Source: Bradyrhizobium sp. WSM471 (GTDB lineage Bacteria > Pseudomonadota > Alphaproteobacteria > Rhizobiales > Xanthobacteraceae). Taken from it: a DNA stretch of 64,000 nucleotides. Both the position numbers and the translations under genes were made by a program. The stretch lies in contig NZ_CM001442.1 of NCBI RefSeq assembly GCF_000244915.1, positions 5,456,001 to 5,520,000 on the forward strand, read 5' to 3'. Below the pieces are notes generated by a model that was not told the DNA's origin, did not search any database, and saw nothing but the letters and a program-made list of their open reading frames with translations. Every line of letters begins with the position of its first letter. The stretch's first letter is position 1. Shown here piece after piece: positions 16,556 to 25,463 of this stretch.

Positions 16556-16852
16556 ATGGCGGTAGACGGCAACTGGAATCTGACCATGACGACGCCGATG
16601 GGCGAGCGTCAGGCAACGCTTACGCTCCTGAGCTCCGGCGGAACGCTGACGGGCACGCAGGGGGCCGAAGGTCAAACCACCGAGATCTTCGACGGCACCG
16701 TCAGCGGCGATGCGGTCAACTGGAAGGTCTCGATCACCAATCCGATGCCGTTGACGCTCGAGTTCATCGGAACCGTCTCCGGCGACAGCATGAGCGGCGA
16801 GATGGGCATCGGTCCGATGGGCAGCTTCCCGTTCACCGGCACGCGCGCCTAA
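16556..16852 (+). CDS. Small beta-rich protein of unknown function
   Basis: 98 residues from ATG 16556, with GGGAGACGGG upstream. The sequence is an alternating pattern of short strands (WNLTMTTPMGERQATLTLL, NWKVSITNPMPLTLEF) and Gly/Ser turns. Two GTVSGD repeats (near residues 48 and 73) suggest a small beta-barrel or sandwich. There is no signal peptide and no cysteine. It lies between the IspZ-family gene and an SH3-domain exported protein. I do not recognise the family beyond its resemblance to short conserved hypothetical proteins. Confidence 0.7.
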   Translation: MAVDGNWNLTMTTPMGERQATLTLLSSGGTLTGTQGAEGQTTEIFDGTVSGDAVNWKVSITNPMPLTLEFIGTVSGDSMSGEMGIGPMGSFPFTGTRA

Positions 16853-16866
16853 GCCGCGCGGCAACC

Positions 16867-17787
16867 GTGCGCGCGCTCGATCTCATCGCGGCGACGATCC
16901 TGTGTGTCGCGACACAAGCGGCGCGCGCGGCCAATGCCGAACCGGCGTGGCGGGCAAGCGCGCTCGCCATGGTGCCAGCAGGCTATGTCGCCGGCACGGC
17001 CTATCGAACCGAAGGTTCGACGGGCTACCTCGCCGTCTATCCGGCCTCGTCGAACGATCCGAAGTCGCCTGCAAGCGTGTTCGCTGCGCGCCAGGCTCTC
17101 GTGATCGCGCTGACGCCGGATGCGACGCACGCAGTCTCAGCCGCATTGGAGCCGCGTAGCGGGCCGGATCCCGAAAACGACGACACTGATTTCGCAAAGC
17201 TGCACGCCGATCTCGCCGCCAAGCGCTCAACGCTCCCCGACGGCACCGAGCCGTGCGATCTCGGCGCGTGGTCCGTCGACAAGGATCCTGGTGGCCTAAA
17301 CGTGCGTGCCGAACCATCGATCAAGGCGCGTGTGCTCGGCACGCTTCCGCCGCCCTACCGGCTCAAGCTCGGCGGCAGCGAGAACACGCCCGATGGCGGC
17401 TGGCTCACCGAATTCCGCATCATCGGCTTCAAGAGCGGCTGGTTTCTGATTGAAGGCGCCAAGCCGCCGGGCAAGGACTACGAGGACGACAAGAAATATC
17501 CGCGTAGCGCGCCGAAGCCCTATGCCGGACGCGGCTGGGTCGCCTCCAACAAGGTCGGCGCGTCCTACGCCAATGGCGCGACACGCATGGGCGGCCTGTT
17601 CCAGGCGCCCTTCGTCGATGCGAAGTGGATGCCGGCCCAGCGCGAGCTTGGCGGCCCGATCGACACCGATGGCGGGCCGAAGCGCATCCTTGCCTGTAGC
17701 GGTCTCTGGGGTCTGGTCGAGAGCCAGGACGGCGTTCGCGGCTGGTGGCGCGGGCTGTACTCCAACCAGGTCACGAATTGCAGTTAG
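16867..17787 (+). CDS. Exported protein with bacterial SH3-like domain
   Basis: 306 residues. It has an N-terminal signal peptide (LIAATILCVATQAARA) and a central SH3b-like domain at about 140-235: the entry GGLNVRAEPSIKARVLGTLP, where the NVRAEP/VLGTLP pattern is typical, and the exit GRGWVASNKVG. The C-terminal quarter contains two Cys (LACSG and TNCS) that may pair in the periplasm. Bacterial SH3 domains often bind cell-wall peptides. GTG start at 16867, 14 bases after the previous stop. It may be cotranscribed with the 98-residue gene. Confidence 0.78.
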   Translation: MRALDLIAATILCVATQAARAANAEPAWRASALAMVPAGYVAGTAYRTEGSTGYLAVYPASSNDPKSPASVFAARQALVIALTPDATHAVSAALEPRSGPDPENDDTDFAKLHADLAAKRSTLPDGTEPCDLGAWSVDKDPGGLNVRAEPSIKARVLGTLPPPYRLKLGGSENTPDGGWLTEFRIIGFKSGWFLIEGAKPPGKDYEDDKKYPRSAPKPYAGRGWVASNKVGASYANGATRMGGLFQAPFVDAKWMPAQRELGGPIDTDGGPKRILACSGLWGLVESQDGVRGWWRGLYSNQVTNCS

Positions 17788-17796
17788 CCTGCGGCC

Positions 17797-17912
17797 CATC
17801 CTTCGAGACGCCCGCCTCCGGCGGGCCCTCAGGATGAGGTCGTGTTTCGCGGCGAGATATCAGGCCCTCATGGTGAGGAGCCCGCCAAAGCGGGCGTCTC
17901 GAACCATGCAGG
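17797..17912. repeat. Dispersed palindromic intergenic repeat
   Basis: CATCCTTCGAGACGCCCGC and the opposing GCGGGCGTCTCGAACCATG bracket inner copies of GGCCCTCAGGATGAGG and GGCCCTCATGGTGAGG. This is a long imperfect inverted structure between the convergent SH3-domain and fumarase genes, and it could serve as a bidirectional terminator. Elements with this sequence are common in Bradyrhizobium and Rhodopseudomonas genomes. Confidence 0.6.
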
Positions 17913-17948
17913 CCGAGCTCTTCTGGCATTCCGGAGCGAGGTGAAGAA

Positions 17949-19604
17949 CTAACCCAGATTCAACTCCTTGAAGAAGTCGTTGCCCTTGTCGTCGATGATG
18001 ATGAACGCCGGGAAGTCGACGACCTCGATGCGCCAGATCGCTTCCATGCCAAGCTCGGGATATTCGAGCACCTCGACCTTCTTGATGCAGTGCTCGGCAA
18101 GGTTCGCCGCGGCACCACCGATCGAGCCGAGATAGAAGCCGCCATATTTCTTGCAGGCCTCACGCACGGCCGGCGCCCGGTTGCCCTTGGCGACCATCAC
18201 CATCGAGCCGCCGGCGGCCTGGAACTGATCGACGAAGGAATCCATACGGCCGGCGGTGGTGGGGCCGAACGCACCGGAGGCATAGCCCTCCGGCGTCTTG
18301 GCGGGGCCCGCATAATAGACCGGATGGTTCTTGAAATAGTCCGGCAGCGGCTCGCCCTTGTCCAGCCGCTCGCGCAGCTTGGCATGTGCCGAATCGCGCG
18401 CGACGATCATGGTGCCGGTCATCGAGACCCGCGTCTTGGTCGGGTACTTCGAGAACGTGGCAAGGATATCCTTCATCGGCTGGTTGAGGTCGATCTTGAC
18501 GACCTCGCCGCCGAGCGATTGCTCGACCTGCGGCAAATACTGCGCCGGGTTGTGCTCGAGCTCTTCGAGATAGACGCCGTCTTTGGTGATCTTGCCGAGC
18601 ACCTGGCGATCGGCCGAGCAGGACACGCCGAGCCCAATCGGGAGCGAGGCGCCATGACGCGGCATGCGGATCACGCGCACGTCGTGGCAGAAATATTTTC
18701 CGCCGAACTGCGCGCCGACGCCGAGCGACTGCGTCATCTTCAGGATTTCTTGCTCCATTTCGAGATCGCGGAACGCGTTGCCGTCGGGCGAGCCGTGTGT
18801 CGGCAGCGCGTCGAGATAACGAGCCGACGCCAACTTCACCGTCTTCATGCATAGCTCGGCGGAGGTGCCACCGATTACGATCGCGAGGTGATAAGGCGGG
18901 CACGCCGCGGTGCCCAGCGTCAACACCTTCTCCTTGAGGAAGGCGAGCAGCCGGTCCTTGGTCAGCACCGAGGGCGTGGCCTGGAATAGAAAGCTCTTGT
19001 TGGCGGAACCGCCGCCCTTGGCCATGAACATGAACTTGTAGGCGTCATCACCTTCGGCGTAGATCTCGCACTGCGCCGGCATGTTGTTGGCGGTGTTCTT
19101 CTCCTCGTACATCGACAGCGGCGCGACCTGCGAGTAGCGCAGATTGCGGCGCAGGTAAGCATCACGCGCGCCTTCCGACAGTGCCGCCTCGTCGTCACCG
19201 TCGGTGATGACGTTGCAACCCTTCTTGCCCATGATGATCGCGGTGCCGGTGTCCTGGCACATCGGCAGCACGCCGCCGGCGGCGATGTTGGCGTTCTTGA
19301 GGAAGTCCAGCGCGACGAACTTGTCGTTCGGGCTCGCCTCGCCGTCCTCCAGGATCGCGCGGAGCTGCTTCAGATGACCCGGCCGCAGATAGTGGTTGAT
19401 GTCGCCAAAGGCCGCTTCCGACAGCGCCCGCAACGCCTCACGCGACACCACCAGCATGTCCCGGCCCAAGACCTTCTCGACCCGCACGCCCTCGGCTGTG
19501 ATCTTCTTGTAGGGCGTCTCGTCCTTGCCCAGCGGAAACAGCGGCGTGTGCTTGTAGGGCGGAACGGGCTTGGCGGGATCGGGAAAGGCGGTGGGAGCGT
19601 TCAT
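17949..19604 (-). CDS. fumA: Fumarate hydratase, class I
   Basis: Fe-S dependent fumarase of the citric acid cycle, 551 residues, full length for the single-chain class I enzyme. The three 4Fe-4S ligands are Cys116 (PMCQDTGT), Cys235 ([10 protein letters not shown]) and Cys329 (GVSCSADRQ), each offset by 11 from Cys105/224/318 of E. coli FumA. The alpha domain is followed by the beta domain with [12 protein letters not shown] and [16 protein letters not shown] 19604. Such oxygen-sensitive fumarases are common in Rhizobiales. It is transcribed alone and converges on the SH3-domain gene. Confidence 0.95.
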   Translation of the reverse strand: MNAPTAFPDPAKPVPPYKHTPLFPLGKDETPYKKITAEGVRVEKVLGRDMLVVSREALRALSEAAFGDINHYLRPGHLKQLRAILEDGEASPNDKFVALDFLKNANIAAGGVLPMCQDTGTAIIMGKKGCNVITDGDDEAALSEGARDAYLRRNLRYSQVAPLSMYEEKNTANNMPAQCEIYAEGDDAYKFMFMAKGGGSANKSFLFQATPSVLTKDRLLAFLKEKVLTLGTAACPPYHLAIVIGGTSAELCMKTVKLASARYLDALPTHGSPDGNAFRDLEMEQEILKMTQSLGVGAQFGGKYFCHDVRVIRMPRHGASLPIGLGVSCSADRQVLGKITKDGVYLEELEHNPAQYLPQVEQSLGGEVVKIDLNQPMKDILATFSKYPTKTRVSMTGTMIVARDSAHAKLRERLDKGEPLPDYFKNHPVYYAGPAKTPEGYASGAFGPTTAGRMDSFVDQFQAAGGSMVMVAKGNRAPAVREACKKYGGFYLGSIGGAAANLAEHCIKKVEVLEYPELGMEAIWRIEVVDFPAFIIIDDKGNDFFKELNLG

Positions 19605-19850
19605 GGACCGGAATCTCGGGGTTTTGGGGCCCTCGCATGGGCCCTTTCATAGAAGCGTTCTAAGCTTTTTTGCCGCAAAGGGAAGGCGCTCTGGTGCGGT
19701 CGGGGCATCCCGATTCGGCGGCATGGCGACCTATTTTCGGCGGCTGTCGGCGGACACCAGACCCTCATGATGCCGGTGAAGACCTTGAGCGCACCCCTTG
19801 CGCTCCGCCTGCGACGACGGTTGAATGCGCCCGCTAAGGGGCTTTTCATC

Positions 19851-20324
19851 ATGACATTGAACTTGCACGTCCGCGGCGCGATCCTGGTCGCCGCCGCCAT
19901 CACCGGCCTTGTGACCATCGCCTCGCCCGCCCGCGCGGACCGCTGCGATGACAGCGCCAAGGAGCTGGCGAACCAGGTCGATCGCCTCAAGGTGAATTTC
20001 CGCGCCGCGAATGTCGTCTACCTGACTCATCCGGCGGCCAAGGAATTGTCCGTGGCTTGCCGTGGCGACAAATATTCCATCGAGCTCTATGCCAAGGGCG
20101 ATCGCAAGCCCAAGCCGGAGTTCTTTGCGCTGGTAGGGTCGATGGCGGCGATCGTCTTCACCGTGACCAAGGACGATACGACCACGGGCGCCACACGCTG
20201 CCTGAAGCGGATGGGGCTCTTGCGCGGCGACAAGATCAGCATGCGTTACCGGCGTCTCAACATGGAATGCACCCGCACCAAGACGGATGCGTCCATCGCG
20301 ATCACGCGCGGCAAAGACGAATAG
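19851..20324 (+). CDS. Exported protein of unknown function
   Basis: 157 residues with a signal peptide (AILVAAAITGLVTIASPARA, cleavage near residue 30). Four Cys follow (DRCDDS, VACRGD, TRCLKRM and MECTRT) and probably form two disulfides. ATG 19851 is chosen because it begins the signal peptide and has AAGGGG nine bases upstream; an in-frame ATG 28 codons earlier would bury it. It is divergent from fumarase with a 246-base gap that holds no clear operator. I do not recognise the family. Confidence 0.72.
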   Translation: MTLNLHVRGAILVAAAITGLVTIASPARADRCDDSAKELANQVDRLKVNFRAANVVYLTHPAAKELSVACRGDKYSIELYAKGDRKPKPEFFALVGSMAAIVFTVTKDDTTTGATRCLKRMGLLRGDKISMRYRRLNMECTRTKTDASIAITRGKDE

Positions 20325-20354
20325 GCGGGGCGACCCCGCTCTTTCCACGCACTC

Positions 20355-20441
20355 CGTCATTGCGAGCGAAGCGAAGCAATCCAGACTGTCTCTGCGGTGA
20401 CAGACTGGATTGCTTGGTCGCAAGGGCTCCTCGCAATGACG
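20355..20441. repeat. Dispersed CGTCATTGCGAG palindromic repeat, copy A
   Basis: Starts CGTCATTGCGAGCGAAGCGA and ends with the inverted CTCGCAATGACG; inside, GCAATCCAGACTGTC faces GACAGACTGGATTGC. The arms are partly degenerate. A perfect copy lies at 33908-33987. It falls between a monocistronic exported-protein gene and the small gene at 20562. Confidence 0.75.
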
Positions 20442-20561
20442 AGGAGAGGCCCGAGAGCACATTCCACCGCACCGGATCCCTCGCATTTTAACGATTGGCT
20501 TGAAGGAAATTTCGCGTCTCGCGGCGCAGTGTCAGTTGTTTCCATATGTGAGGATTTGTGG

Positions 20562-20735
20562 ATGAGCGTTTCTACCGTTTCGCCGCCGCCGATCGCGATC
20601 GTGGTGCCGAGCTACGACACGACCAAGCAGCAGGACGATCAGATCAAGACCAAGGACAACGACCCGACCTATAAGCCGCCGCCGCCTGCGCCGCTGCCGC
20701 CGGGTCAGGGTACGCGGATCGATCAGCTCGCTTGA
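20562..20735 (+). CDS. Small proline-rich protein
   Basis: 57 residues from ATG 20562: a Val/Ser-rich start (MSVSTVSPPPIAIVVPSYD), a charged middle (QDDQIKTKDNDPTYK) and the proline run PPPPAPLPPGQG. There are no cysteines and no membrane helix. GTGAGG lies upstream and a hairpin terminator follows 23 bases after the stop, which supports a real short transcription unit. I do not recognise a domain; such low-complexity proteins occur widely in Bradyrhizobium. Confidence 0.6.
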   Translation: MSVSTVSPPPIAIVVPSYDTTKQQDDQIKTKDNDPTYKPPPPAPLPPGQGTRIDQLA

Positions 20736-20757
20736 TCAGCCGCGTCGAAGATGAAAT

Positions 20758-20782
20758 GCCCGATCCGGTCGATCGGGCTTTT
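20758..20782 (+). terminator. Hairpin terminator after the small proline-rich gene
   Basis: GCCCGATC (20758-20765) pairs with GATCGGGC (20771-20778) across a 5-base loop, followed directly by TTTT. It fits a rho-independent terminator for plus-strand transcription. Confidence 0.75.
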
Positions 20783-20817
20783 CGCGTGTCCGGCCGCAAC
20801 TTCGGTGAGCGCGCGCA

Positions 20818-21540
20818 TCACTCTGCTGTGCTTTGACCATCCAGCTCGCGGTAGCGGCGGAAGATGCCCTGCTCGTTGAAGGCAATGCGGCGCCGGCTTT
20901 CGAGATAGGCCTTGATGTTCGGCCGCGCCGCGACGCGGTCGTGCAGACCGACGAGGCCCGGGATATCTGTCTCGAACGCCTTCATCCGCTTCGGAAACGC
21001 ATAGCGCAGCCCCGCGACGATCTGGAACAGCGAGAGATCGACATAGGTCAGCCTGCGGCCGGTGACATAGGCGCCGCCATTGTCCCGAAGGAGCTGCTCG
21101 AAATAGCCGAGATATTTCGGCACGCGCTCGCCCCAGAAGTCGGCCGTGCGCTTCTTCGCCGGCGGCTTCTGATCTTCGTAGTAGAGCGAGGGCCCGAGCG
21201 GATGATGGGTGTCGTGAATCTCGACCACGAGATCCGTGATTGTCAGCTGGAGCTGATGCACCCAGAGTTGACCCGCTTCCGACTTCGGGGCGAGCGCGTG
21301 GCGGCCGCCGAGATAGAGCAGGATGTTCGCGGTCTGGCCGATGACGAGCTTGCCGGCTTTGAGGAACGGCGGCGCGAAGGGCGGCGTACCCTCGTGCGCG
21401 TCCATCATCTTCATCATCGCAGCCGTGCCGCGCGGGCCACGCGCCGCGTCGACGTAAGCCGCGCCCGCCTCCTCCAGCGCCAGCCGCACATATTCACCGC
21501 GGCCCTGGATCTCGGGCCAATAATAGAGCTCGTATTTCAT
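20818..21540 (-). CDS. Glutathione S-transferase family protein
   Basis: 240 residues from ATG 21540. The N-terminal thioredoxin-like domain has YYWPEIQGRGEYVRLALEEA, where the Tyr and Arg lie in the sigma-class pattern, and GQTANILLYLG as the glutathione-binding segment. The helical C-terminal domain carries YVTGRRLTYVDLSLFQIVAG, the usual N-capping/hydrophobic staple region. It conjugates or reduces electrophiles with glutathione in the cytoplasm; the substrate is unknown. An ATG 13 codons upstream is in frame but adds a sequence foreign to the family. It is transcribed alone. Confidence 0.86.
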   Translation of the reverse strand: MKYELYYWPEIQGRGEYVRLALEEAGAAYVDAARGPRGTAAMMKMMDAHEGTPPFAPPFLKAGKLVIGQTANILLYLGGRHALAPKSEAGQLWVHQLQLTITDLVVEIHDTHHPLGPSLYYEDQKPPAKKRTADFWGERVPKYLGYFEQLLRDNGGAYVTGRRLTYVDLSLFQIVAGLRYAFPKRMKAFETDIPGLVGLHDRVAARPNIKAYLESRRRIAFNEQGIFRRYRELDGQSTAE

Positions 21541-21619
21541 GGAAACTGTCCGTGATTGCGGGGGTGGCGAGTGTAGCACGCAACCACGAACGCCATGACG
21601 GCGGAGCGAGTTCCGCGTC

Positions 21620-22300
21620 TCAATTCGACGCGAAGCAATACAGCAGGCCGTCGCCGCCGGTGCTCTTCAGATCGGCCTGCGAGCAGCCGCCGTCGGGACC
21701 GCGCGAGGGATGCGAGCTGTTCCACGATTTCGACGGCTCGTCGTCGCGCAGGCCTTGACGGTCGGCGTGGCCGACGACCGCCGCCCCCTGCGTGCTCGAC
21801 GTCCAGTTCTTGCAGGTCTTGTCGTCACCCGCGGGGAATGCGGTGCCGTCGGCTTGCGAACCCGTGAGGATGTCGTGGCGGTTCGGCGTGTCGCCGCGGC
21901 CGTTGATGACCTCGCCTTTCTCGCTGAGCGTGGTCTGCTTGGTGAGGTTGTTGGCCGCCCCGTGCAGGTCGGCAACGTCCTTGGCGATCACAGCGCCCTT
22001 GGCGTTCTGCCACGGTCCCTTGCCGATGCGGTCGCGCGCGTTGACGGCCGGCTTGCCGTCGGCTGCCTGGGTCGAAAGATAAGCGCGCCAGGTCTTGCTG
22101 CCGGCGCCGCCGGCCTGGGCCAGCTTCTGGCACTGCGCATCGGCCCCCTCCAGGCCGCCGAGATCGGCGCCTTTGCCAGGACCGTTGGAAGTCACGAAGA
22201 ACGTCATATCGGCCGACTGCGCCTGCGCCGATGGCGCCGCCAGCAAGGCCGCGGCGAGCGCGAGGCCTGAAATCGTCACGGATCTCTCAATGCGGATCAT
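21620..22300 (-). CDS. Secreted lectin-like (endostatin/C-type-lectin fold) protein
   Basis: 226 residues with a signal peptide (ISGLALAAALLAAPSAQAQ). The mature start TFFVTSNGPGKGADLGGLEG and the block AQCQKLAQAGGAGSKTWRAY are typical of a bacterial family with a C-type-lectin/endostatin-like fold. Conserved cysteines follow at KTCKNW, GGCSQ and YCFAS. A carbohydrate or matrix ligand is possible but unproven. ATG 22300; RBS GGGAGGA lies just upstream. It is transcribed toward the glutathione transferase gene. Function is not established. Confidence 0.68.
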   Translation of the reverse strand: MIRIERSVTISGLALAAALLAAPSAQAQSADMTFFVTSNGPGKGADLGGLEGADAQCQKLAQAGGAGSKTWRAYLSTQAADGKPAVNARDRIGKGPWQNAKGAVIAKDVADLHGAANNLTKQTTLSEKGEVINGRGDTPNRHDILTGSQADGTAFPAGDDKTCKNWTSSTQGAAVVGHADRQGLRDDEPSKSWNSSHPSRGPDGGCSQADLKSTGGDGLLYCFASN

Positions 22301-22660
22301 CCTGTCCTCCCTTTGTGTTGTCGTTGGCCGCCAGATTTCAACCCGACGCAGGCCCGCTTATTCCGATCCCGCGATGCGAGACGCCCAAAAGAAAAAGGCG
22401 CCCTGCAAGAAGCACGACGCCTTGTTCTTCATGTCGTCTGCGATCAGTTGGTCAGCGGGATCGCCGACGATTCCCAGCCGCTTCCCGACCGCCATGTCGA
22501 TTAATTGCTTCCCGGAATAATGGTGCCGGGCGAGCATACCAAATGGGCCGATCCTCAAGTGGTCGTCCAGGGGAGGACGCGGGGACTGTGGCGGGACCGT
22601 TCAGGGCGGTATCCGCGATCACATCGGGGCTGCGCAGCGCGCGGCGCAAGGGAGATCGTC
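22301..22660. other. 360-base gap before the ABC transporter
   Basis: Contains the promoter side of the lectin-like gene (minus), a relic of the Tim44-gene 3' end with its terminator (22387-22500), a TTAATTGCTT decamer at 22501-22510 that recurs inverted at 27644-27653, and the ribosome site AAGGGAG (22648-22654) of the ABC substrate-binding gene. No complete gene was seen. Confidence 0.6.
22397..22500 (-). pseudogene. Relic of the 3' end and terminator of a Tim44-domain gene
   Basis: Read on the minus strand, the last 18 codons before TGA (22444-22446) give TWRSGSGWESSAIPLTN, aligning with TFARRPGGAWELSAIQQTN at the end of the intact Tim44-domain gene (27751). The downstream hairpin GGCGCCCTGC-N5-GCACGACGCC plus poly-T (minus strand) also matches that gene's terminator. 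Nothing upstream of the C-terminus is present. It looks like a broken end left by insertion of the block at 22.5-27.7 kb, or by duplication. Confidence 0.6.
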
Positions 22661-23674
22661 ATGCACCGGACCACCACCCGCCCAATCACGGCAATTGCCG
22701 GCCGTGCCACCCTTTGCTGCCTTGCCGTCGGTCTTGCCATCGGTCCGAACTGCGCCCTGGCCGCGGAACTGCTCAAGGCCCGGCTGGCGCAAAATCTCGC
22801 ACCGATCTCCGGCCTTGCGATCGTCGCCAAGTCGAAGGGAATTTTCGAAAAGCACGGACTGGACATCACGGTGTCGAACTTCACGTCCGGCAAGCAGTGC
22901 CTGGACACCGTGATCGGGGGCGGTGCCGACATCGCGACGACGGCGGAGGCGCCGGTCACCGCTTCGACGATGGCAAACCAGCCCATCGCCTTCGTCGCCG
23001 GGATGGAATATTCCGATCTCAAGACACTCGTCGCGGCCAAGGCCGGCGTCAAGACCAGGGCAGATCTTCGCGGCAAGCGAATCGCCTTCACTGCCGGCAC
23101 CGGTAGCGAGGTTTACACCGCGACCTTGCTGAAGTCGGCGGGATTGACGTCCAAGGATGTCACCCTCGTCAATCTGCGGCCGCAGGAGATGCTGCCGGCA
23201 CTTGCAGCCGGAAGCATCGACGCGATCGACACCTGGGAGCCCCACGTCGCCAACGCGAAGAAAGCCCTGGGCGAAGCCGTCGCTGAGATAGATACAAAGG
23301 GCACCTACTCCGAGACGTTCAATATCGTCGTCATGAAGCCCTATCTGGACGCCAACCCAGTGCTGGTCGAGAACTTCATCGCCGCACTGATCGATGCCGA
23401 GATTTGGATGAAGGCACACCCGAATGAAGCAATCACGACAGTGGCGGACGCGGTTGGAATGAAGCGGGACGAACTCGCCCCCATCTGGGCCGACTATGTT
23501 TACCGGGTGCGTCTCGACGACCGGCTGATCGAGATTCTGAAGACCCATTCCGCATGGCGCCTCGAGAGCGGCAACCATCCTCCGGGAGCGGCGATGCCCG
23601 ACTTCAGCAAGGTCGTCGTCACCGAGCCACTGAAAAAGGTCGACCCCGCACGCGTCACCCTGTCATGGAAATAG
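22661..23674 (+). CDS. ABC transporter substrate-binding protein (NitT/TauT family)
   Basis: Periplasmic binding protein of 337 residues in the SsuA/TauA/NitT fold. The signal peptide covers residues 1-34 (CCLAVGLAIGPNCALAAE). The mature part has the family's GLAIVAKSKGIFEKHGLDI start, GGGADIATTAEAPV in the ligand cleft, RGKRIAFTAGTGSE, and SIDAIDTWEPHVANA, the conserved acidic exit loop. ATG 22661 is preceded by AAGGGAG. It is followed, overlapping, by the permease. These transporters import nitrate, taurine, sulfonates, cyanate, aromatic acids or urea derivatives; neighbouring genes favour a nitrogenous amide. Confidence 0.9.
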   Translation: MHRTTTRPITAIAGRATLCCLAVGLAIGPNCALAAELLKARLAQNLAPISGLAIVAKSKGIFEKHGLDITVSNFTSGKQCLDTVIGGGADIATTAEAPVTASTMANQPIAFVAGMEYSDLKTLVAAKAGVKTRADLRGKRIAFTAGTGSEVYTATLLKSAGLTSKDVTLVNLRPQEMLPALAAGSIDAIDTWEPHVANAKKALGEAVAEIDTKGTYSETFNIVVMKPYLDANPVLVENFIAALIDAEIWMKAHPNEAITTVADAVGMKRDELAPIWADYVYRVRLDDRLIEILKTHSAWRLESGNHPPGAAMPDFSKVVVTEPLKKVDPARVTLSWK

Positions 23675-24513
23675 CCACCCGCGCGGCCATGCAGGAAGCC
23701 ACGTCAGCGGGACGCGATATTGCCATCCGCACTGGCGGTCGCGCTCGGCGGCCGAATTCAGTTCGGCTTCGCCGCCTCAATATTCTGGTCGGGGCGCTTT
23801 CGCTTCCCTTGTTCATTGGGCTCTGGGAACTGGTCTCCCGTTCCGGGACCGTCAACATGGTGCTGTTTCCGCCGCCGACGGTGGTTGCTGCGGCCGTGCT
23901 TGAATGGATACGAAGCGGACAGTTCTTTAGCGATCTGTTGGCCAGCCTCTTTCGCGTCACCACAGGATTCATCATAGGCGGCGCGCTCGGCATCCTGCTC
24001 GGTGTTCTCACCGGCCAATTCCCCGTTATCTCGAGCTTGCTGTCCCCGCTATTCCATATCTTGCGGCCAATTCCGCCGATTGCGTTCGTGCCGATCGTAA
24101 TTCTCTGGTTCGGCCTCTCGGAGGCGGGAAAATTGTTCCTCGTCGTATGGGGCGTATTCTTCACGGTATGGCTTTCGACTCACATTGGCGTGCAGAAGGT
24201 CGACCGTGGCCTGATTCGGGCGGCGTTGATGCTCGGCACGCCCCGACGGCAGATGCTGCAGGAGATCGTGCTGCTGGGGGCGCTTCCCTACATTGTGGTC
24301 GGGTTGCGCACCGCCGTCAGCATCTCCTTCTACACGCTTGTCGCGGCTGAACTGGCCGGCGCTTTCGCCGGCATTGTCTACAGGATCGAGATTGCGCAGC
24401 AGAATTTGCAAACGGGCCAGGTCATGGGCGGGCTCGCTGCGCTCGGGTTGATGTCGTTCATCGCCGACCGGCTGTTTGCGGCTCTTGCCGAACGTATTGT
24501 CTGGTGGCGCTGA
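23665..24513 (+). CDS. ABC transporter permease (SsuC/TauC type)
   Basis: Membrane subunit of 282 residues with about six helices and the BPD-transp inner-membrane signature: the coupling-helix region RAALMLGTPRRQMLQEIVL followed by the GALPYIVVGLRTAVSIS block. It is preceded by the typical PIPPIAFVPIVILWFGLSE loop of this family. ATG 23665 lies inside the last codons of the binding-protein gene; an ATG at codon 9 is an alternative. Its TGA overlaps the ATG of the ATPase gene by one base, so the three genes are one translationally coupled operon. Confidence 0.9.
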   Translation: MEIATRAAMQEATSAGRDIAIRTGGRARRPNSVRLRRLNILVGALSLPLFIGLWELVSRSGTVNMVLFPPPTVVAAAVLEWIRSGQFFSDLLASLFRVTTGFIIGGALGILLGVLTGQFPVISSLLSPLFHILRPIPPIAFVPIVILWFGLSEAGKLFLVVWGVFFTVWLSTHIGVQKVDRGLIRAALMLGTPRRQMLQEIVLLGALPYIVVGLRTAVSISFYTLVAAELAGAFAGIVYRIEIAQQNLQTGQVMGGLAALGLMSFIADRLFAALAERIVWWR

Positions 24514-25373
24514 TGTCGGGATCTCGATCTGGCATGAAACTGGCGCTGGCAAGTTCGCCTGCCTCCGTCGAATCGGCGCGAAAACAACCGGCCATTCAAG
24601 TCTCGAACCTGAGCATCGTTTTCGACACCAAGCGCGGGCAAATCATCGCGGTCGATCGCGTTTCGTTTGACGTGGCGCCTGGCGAGTTCGTTTGCATCGC
24701 CGGGCCCTCCGGCTGCGGCAAGTCGACGGTACTCAATACGATCGCCGGGCTGGAAGTGCCGTTCGAAGGCGAGATCCTGGTCGAGGGCGCGCCTGTCTAC
24801 AGTCCGCGTCCCGATGTCGGCATGGTGTTCCAGCAGCCGCATCTCTTCCCCTGGAAGTCCGTCCGCAGCAACATCGCCCACGGTCCCAGGATGCTCGGGA
24901 AGTCCAGGACGGAAGCGTATGCCATCGCCGACGATCTGATCGCGATGGTCGGCCTCAAGCGTTTCGCCGACGCTTATCCGAACACGCTGTCCGGCGGCAT
25001 GCAACAGCGCGTGGCAATCGCGCGAGCGTTGGCCAATCAGCCCCGTGTGCTGCTGATGGACGAGCCCTTCGGGGCACTCGACGCGCAGACCCGCGCGGTG
25101 ATGCAAGACAATCTGCTGGCGTTGCGCGACCGGATCAAGGCGACCATCGTATTCGTGACGCATGACGTCGATGAAGCCATCGTGCTGGCCGACCGCGTTC
25201 TCATCATGAGCGCGGGACCCGGCCGCATCCTGCGCGAAGTCGCGGTCAAGCTGCCGCGCCCACGGTCGAGTTCTGTCATGGTCGAGCCAGCATATCTTTC
25301 GCTCAAGAAGGATTGTCTCGACGTCATCCGCGCAGAAGGGTTGCGGGCGTTCAATCAGTCGGACACGGACTGA
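24513..25373 (+). CDS. ABC transporter ATP-binding protein (SsuB/TauB type)
   Basis: ATPase of 286 residues. Walker A GPSGCGKST, Q-loop VFQQPHLFPW, signature LSGGMQQRVAIARAL, Walker B VLLMDEPFGALD and the H-loop THDVDEAI are all intact. The C-terminal end PAYLSLKKDCLDVIRAEG is typical of the nitrate/taurine branch. ATG 24513 overlaps the permease stop (TGATG); the upstream in-frame GTG 24504 is less likely. Together with the two preceding genes it makes a complete importer. Confidence 0.92.
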   Translation: MSGSRSGMKLALASSPASVESARKQPAIQVSNLSIVFDTKRGQIIAVDRVSFDVAPGEFVCIAGPSGCGKSTVLNTIAGLEVPFEGEILVEGAPVYSPRPDVGMVFQQPHLFPWKSVRSNIAHGPRMLGKSRTEAYAIADDLIAMVGLKRFADAYPNTLSGGMQQRVAIARALANQPRVLLMDEPFGALDAQTRAVMQDNLLALRDRIKATIVFVTHDVDEAIVLADRVLIMSAGPGRILREVAVKLPRPRSSSVMVEPAYLSLKKDCLDVIRAEGLRAFNQSDTD

Positions 25374-25463
25374 TGACGCGGAGCCCGCGGGTCTGAGGCG
25401 GACCGCAGCGGGCTGGCATGGTTCTTGAATAACCGATGCCGGGTCTCACATGCGGAGCCGGCC

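Noticed and set aside
17949..18903. Alternative frames on both strands within fumarase
   Set aside because: They overlap conserved Fe-S ligand motifs of the fumarase frame and have no start signals.
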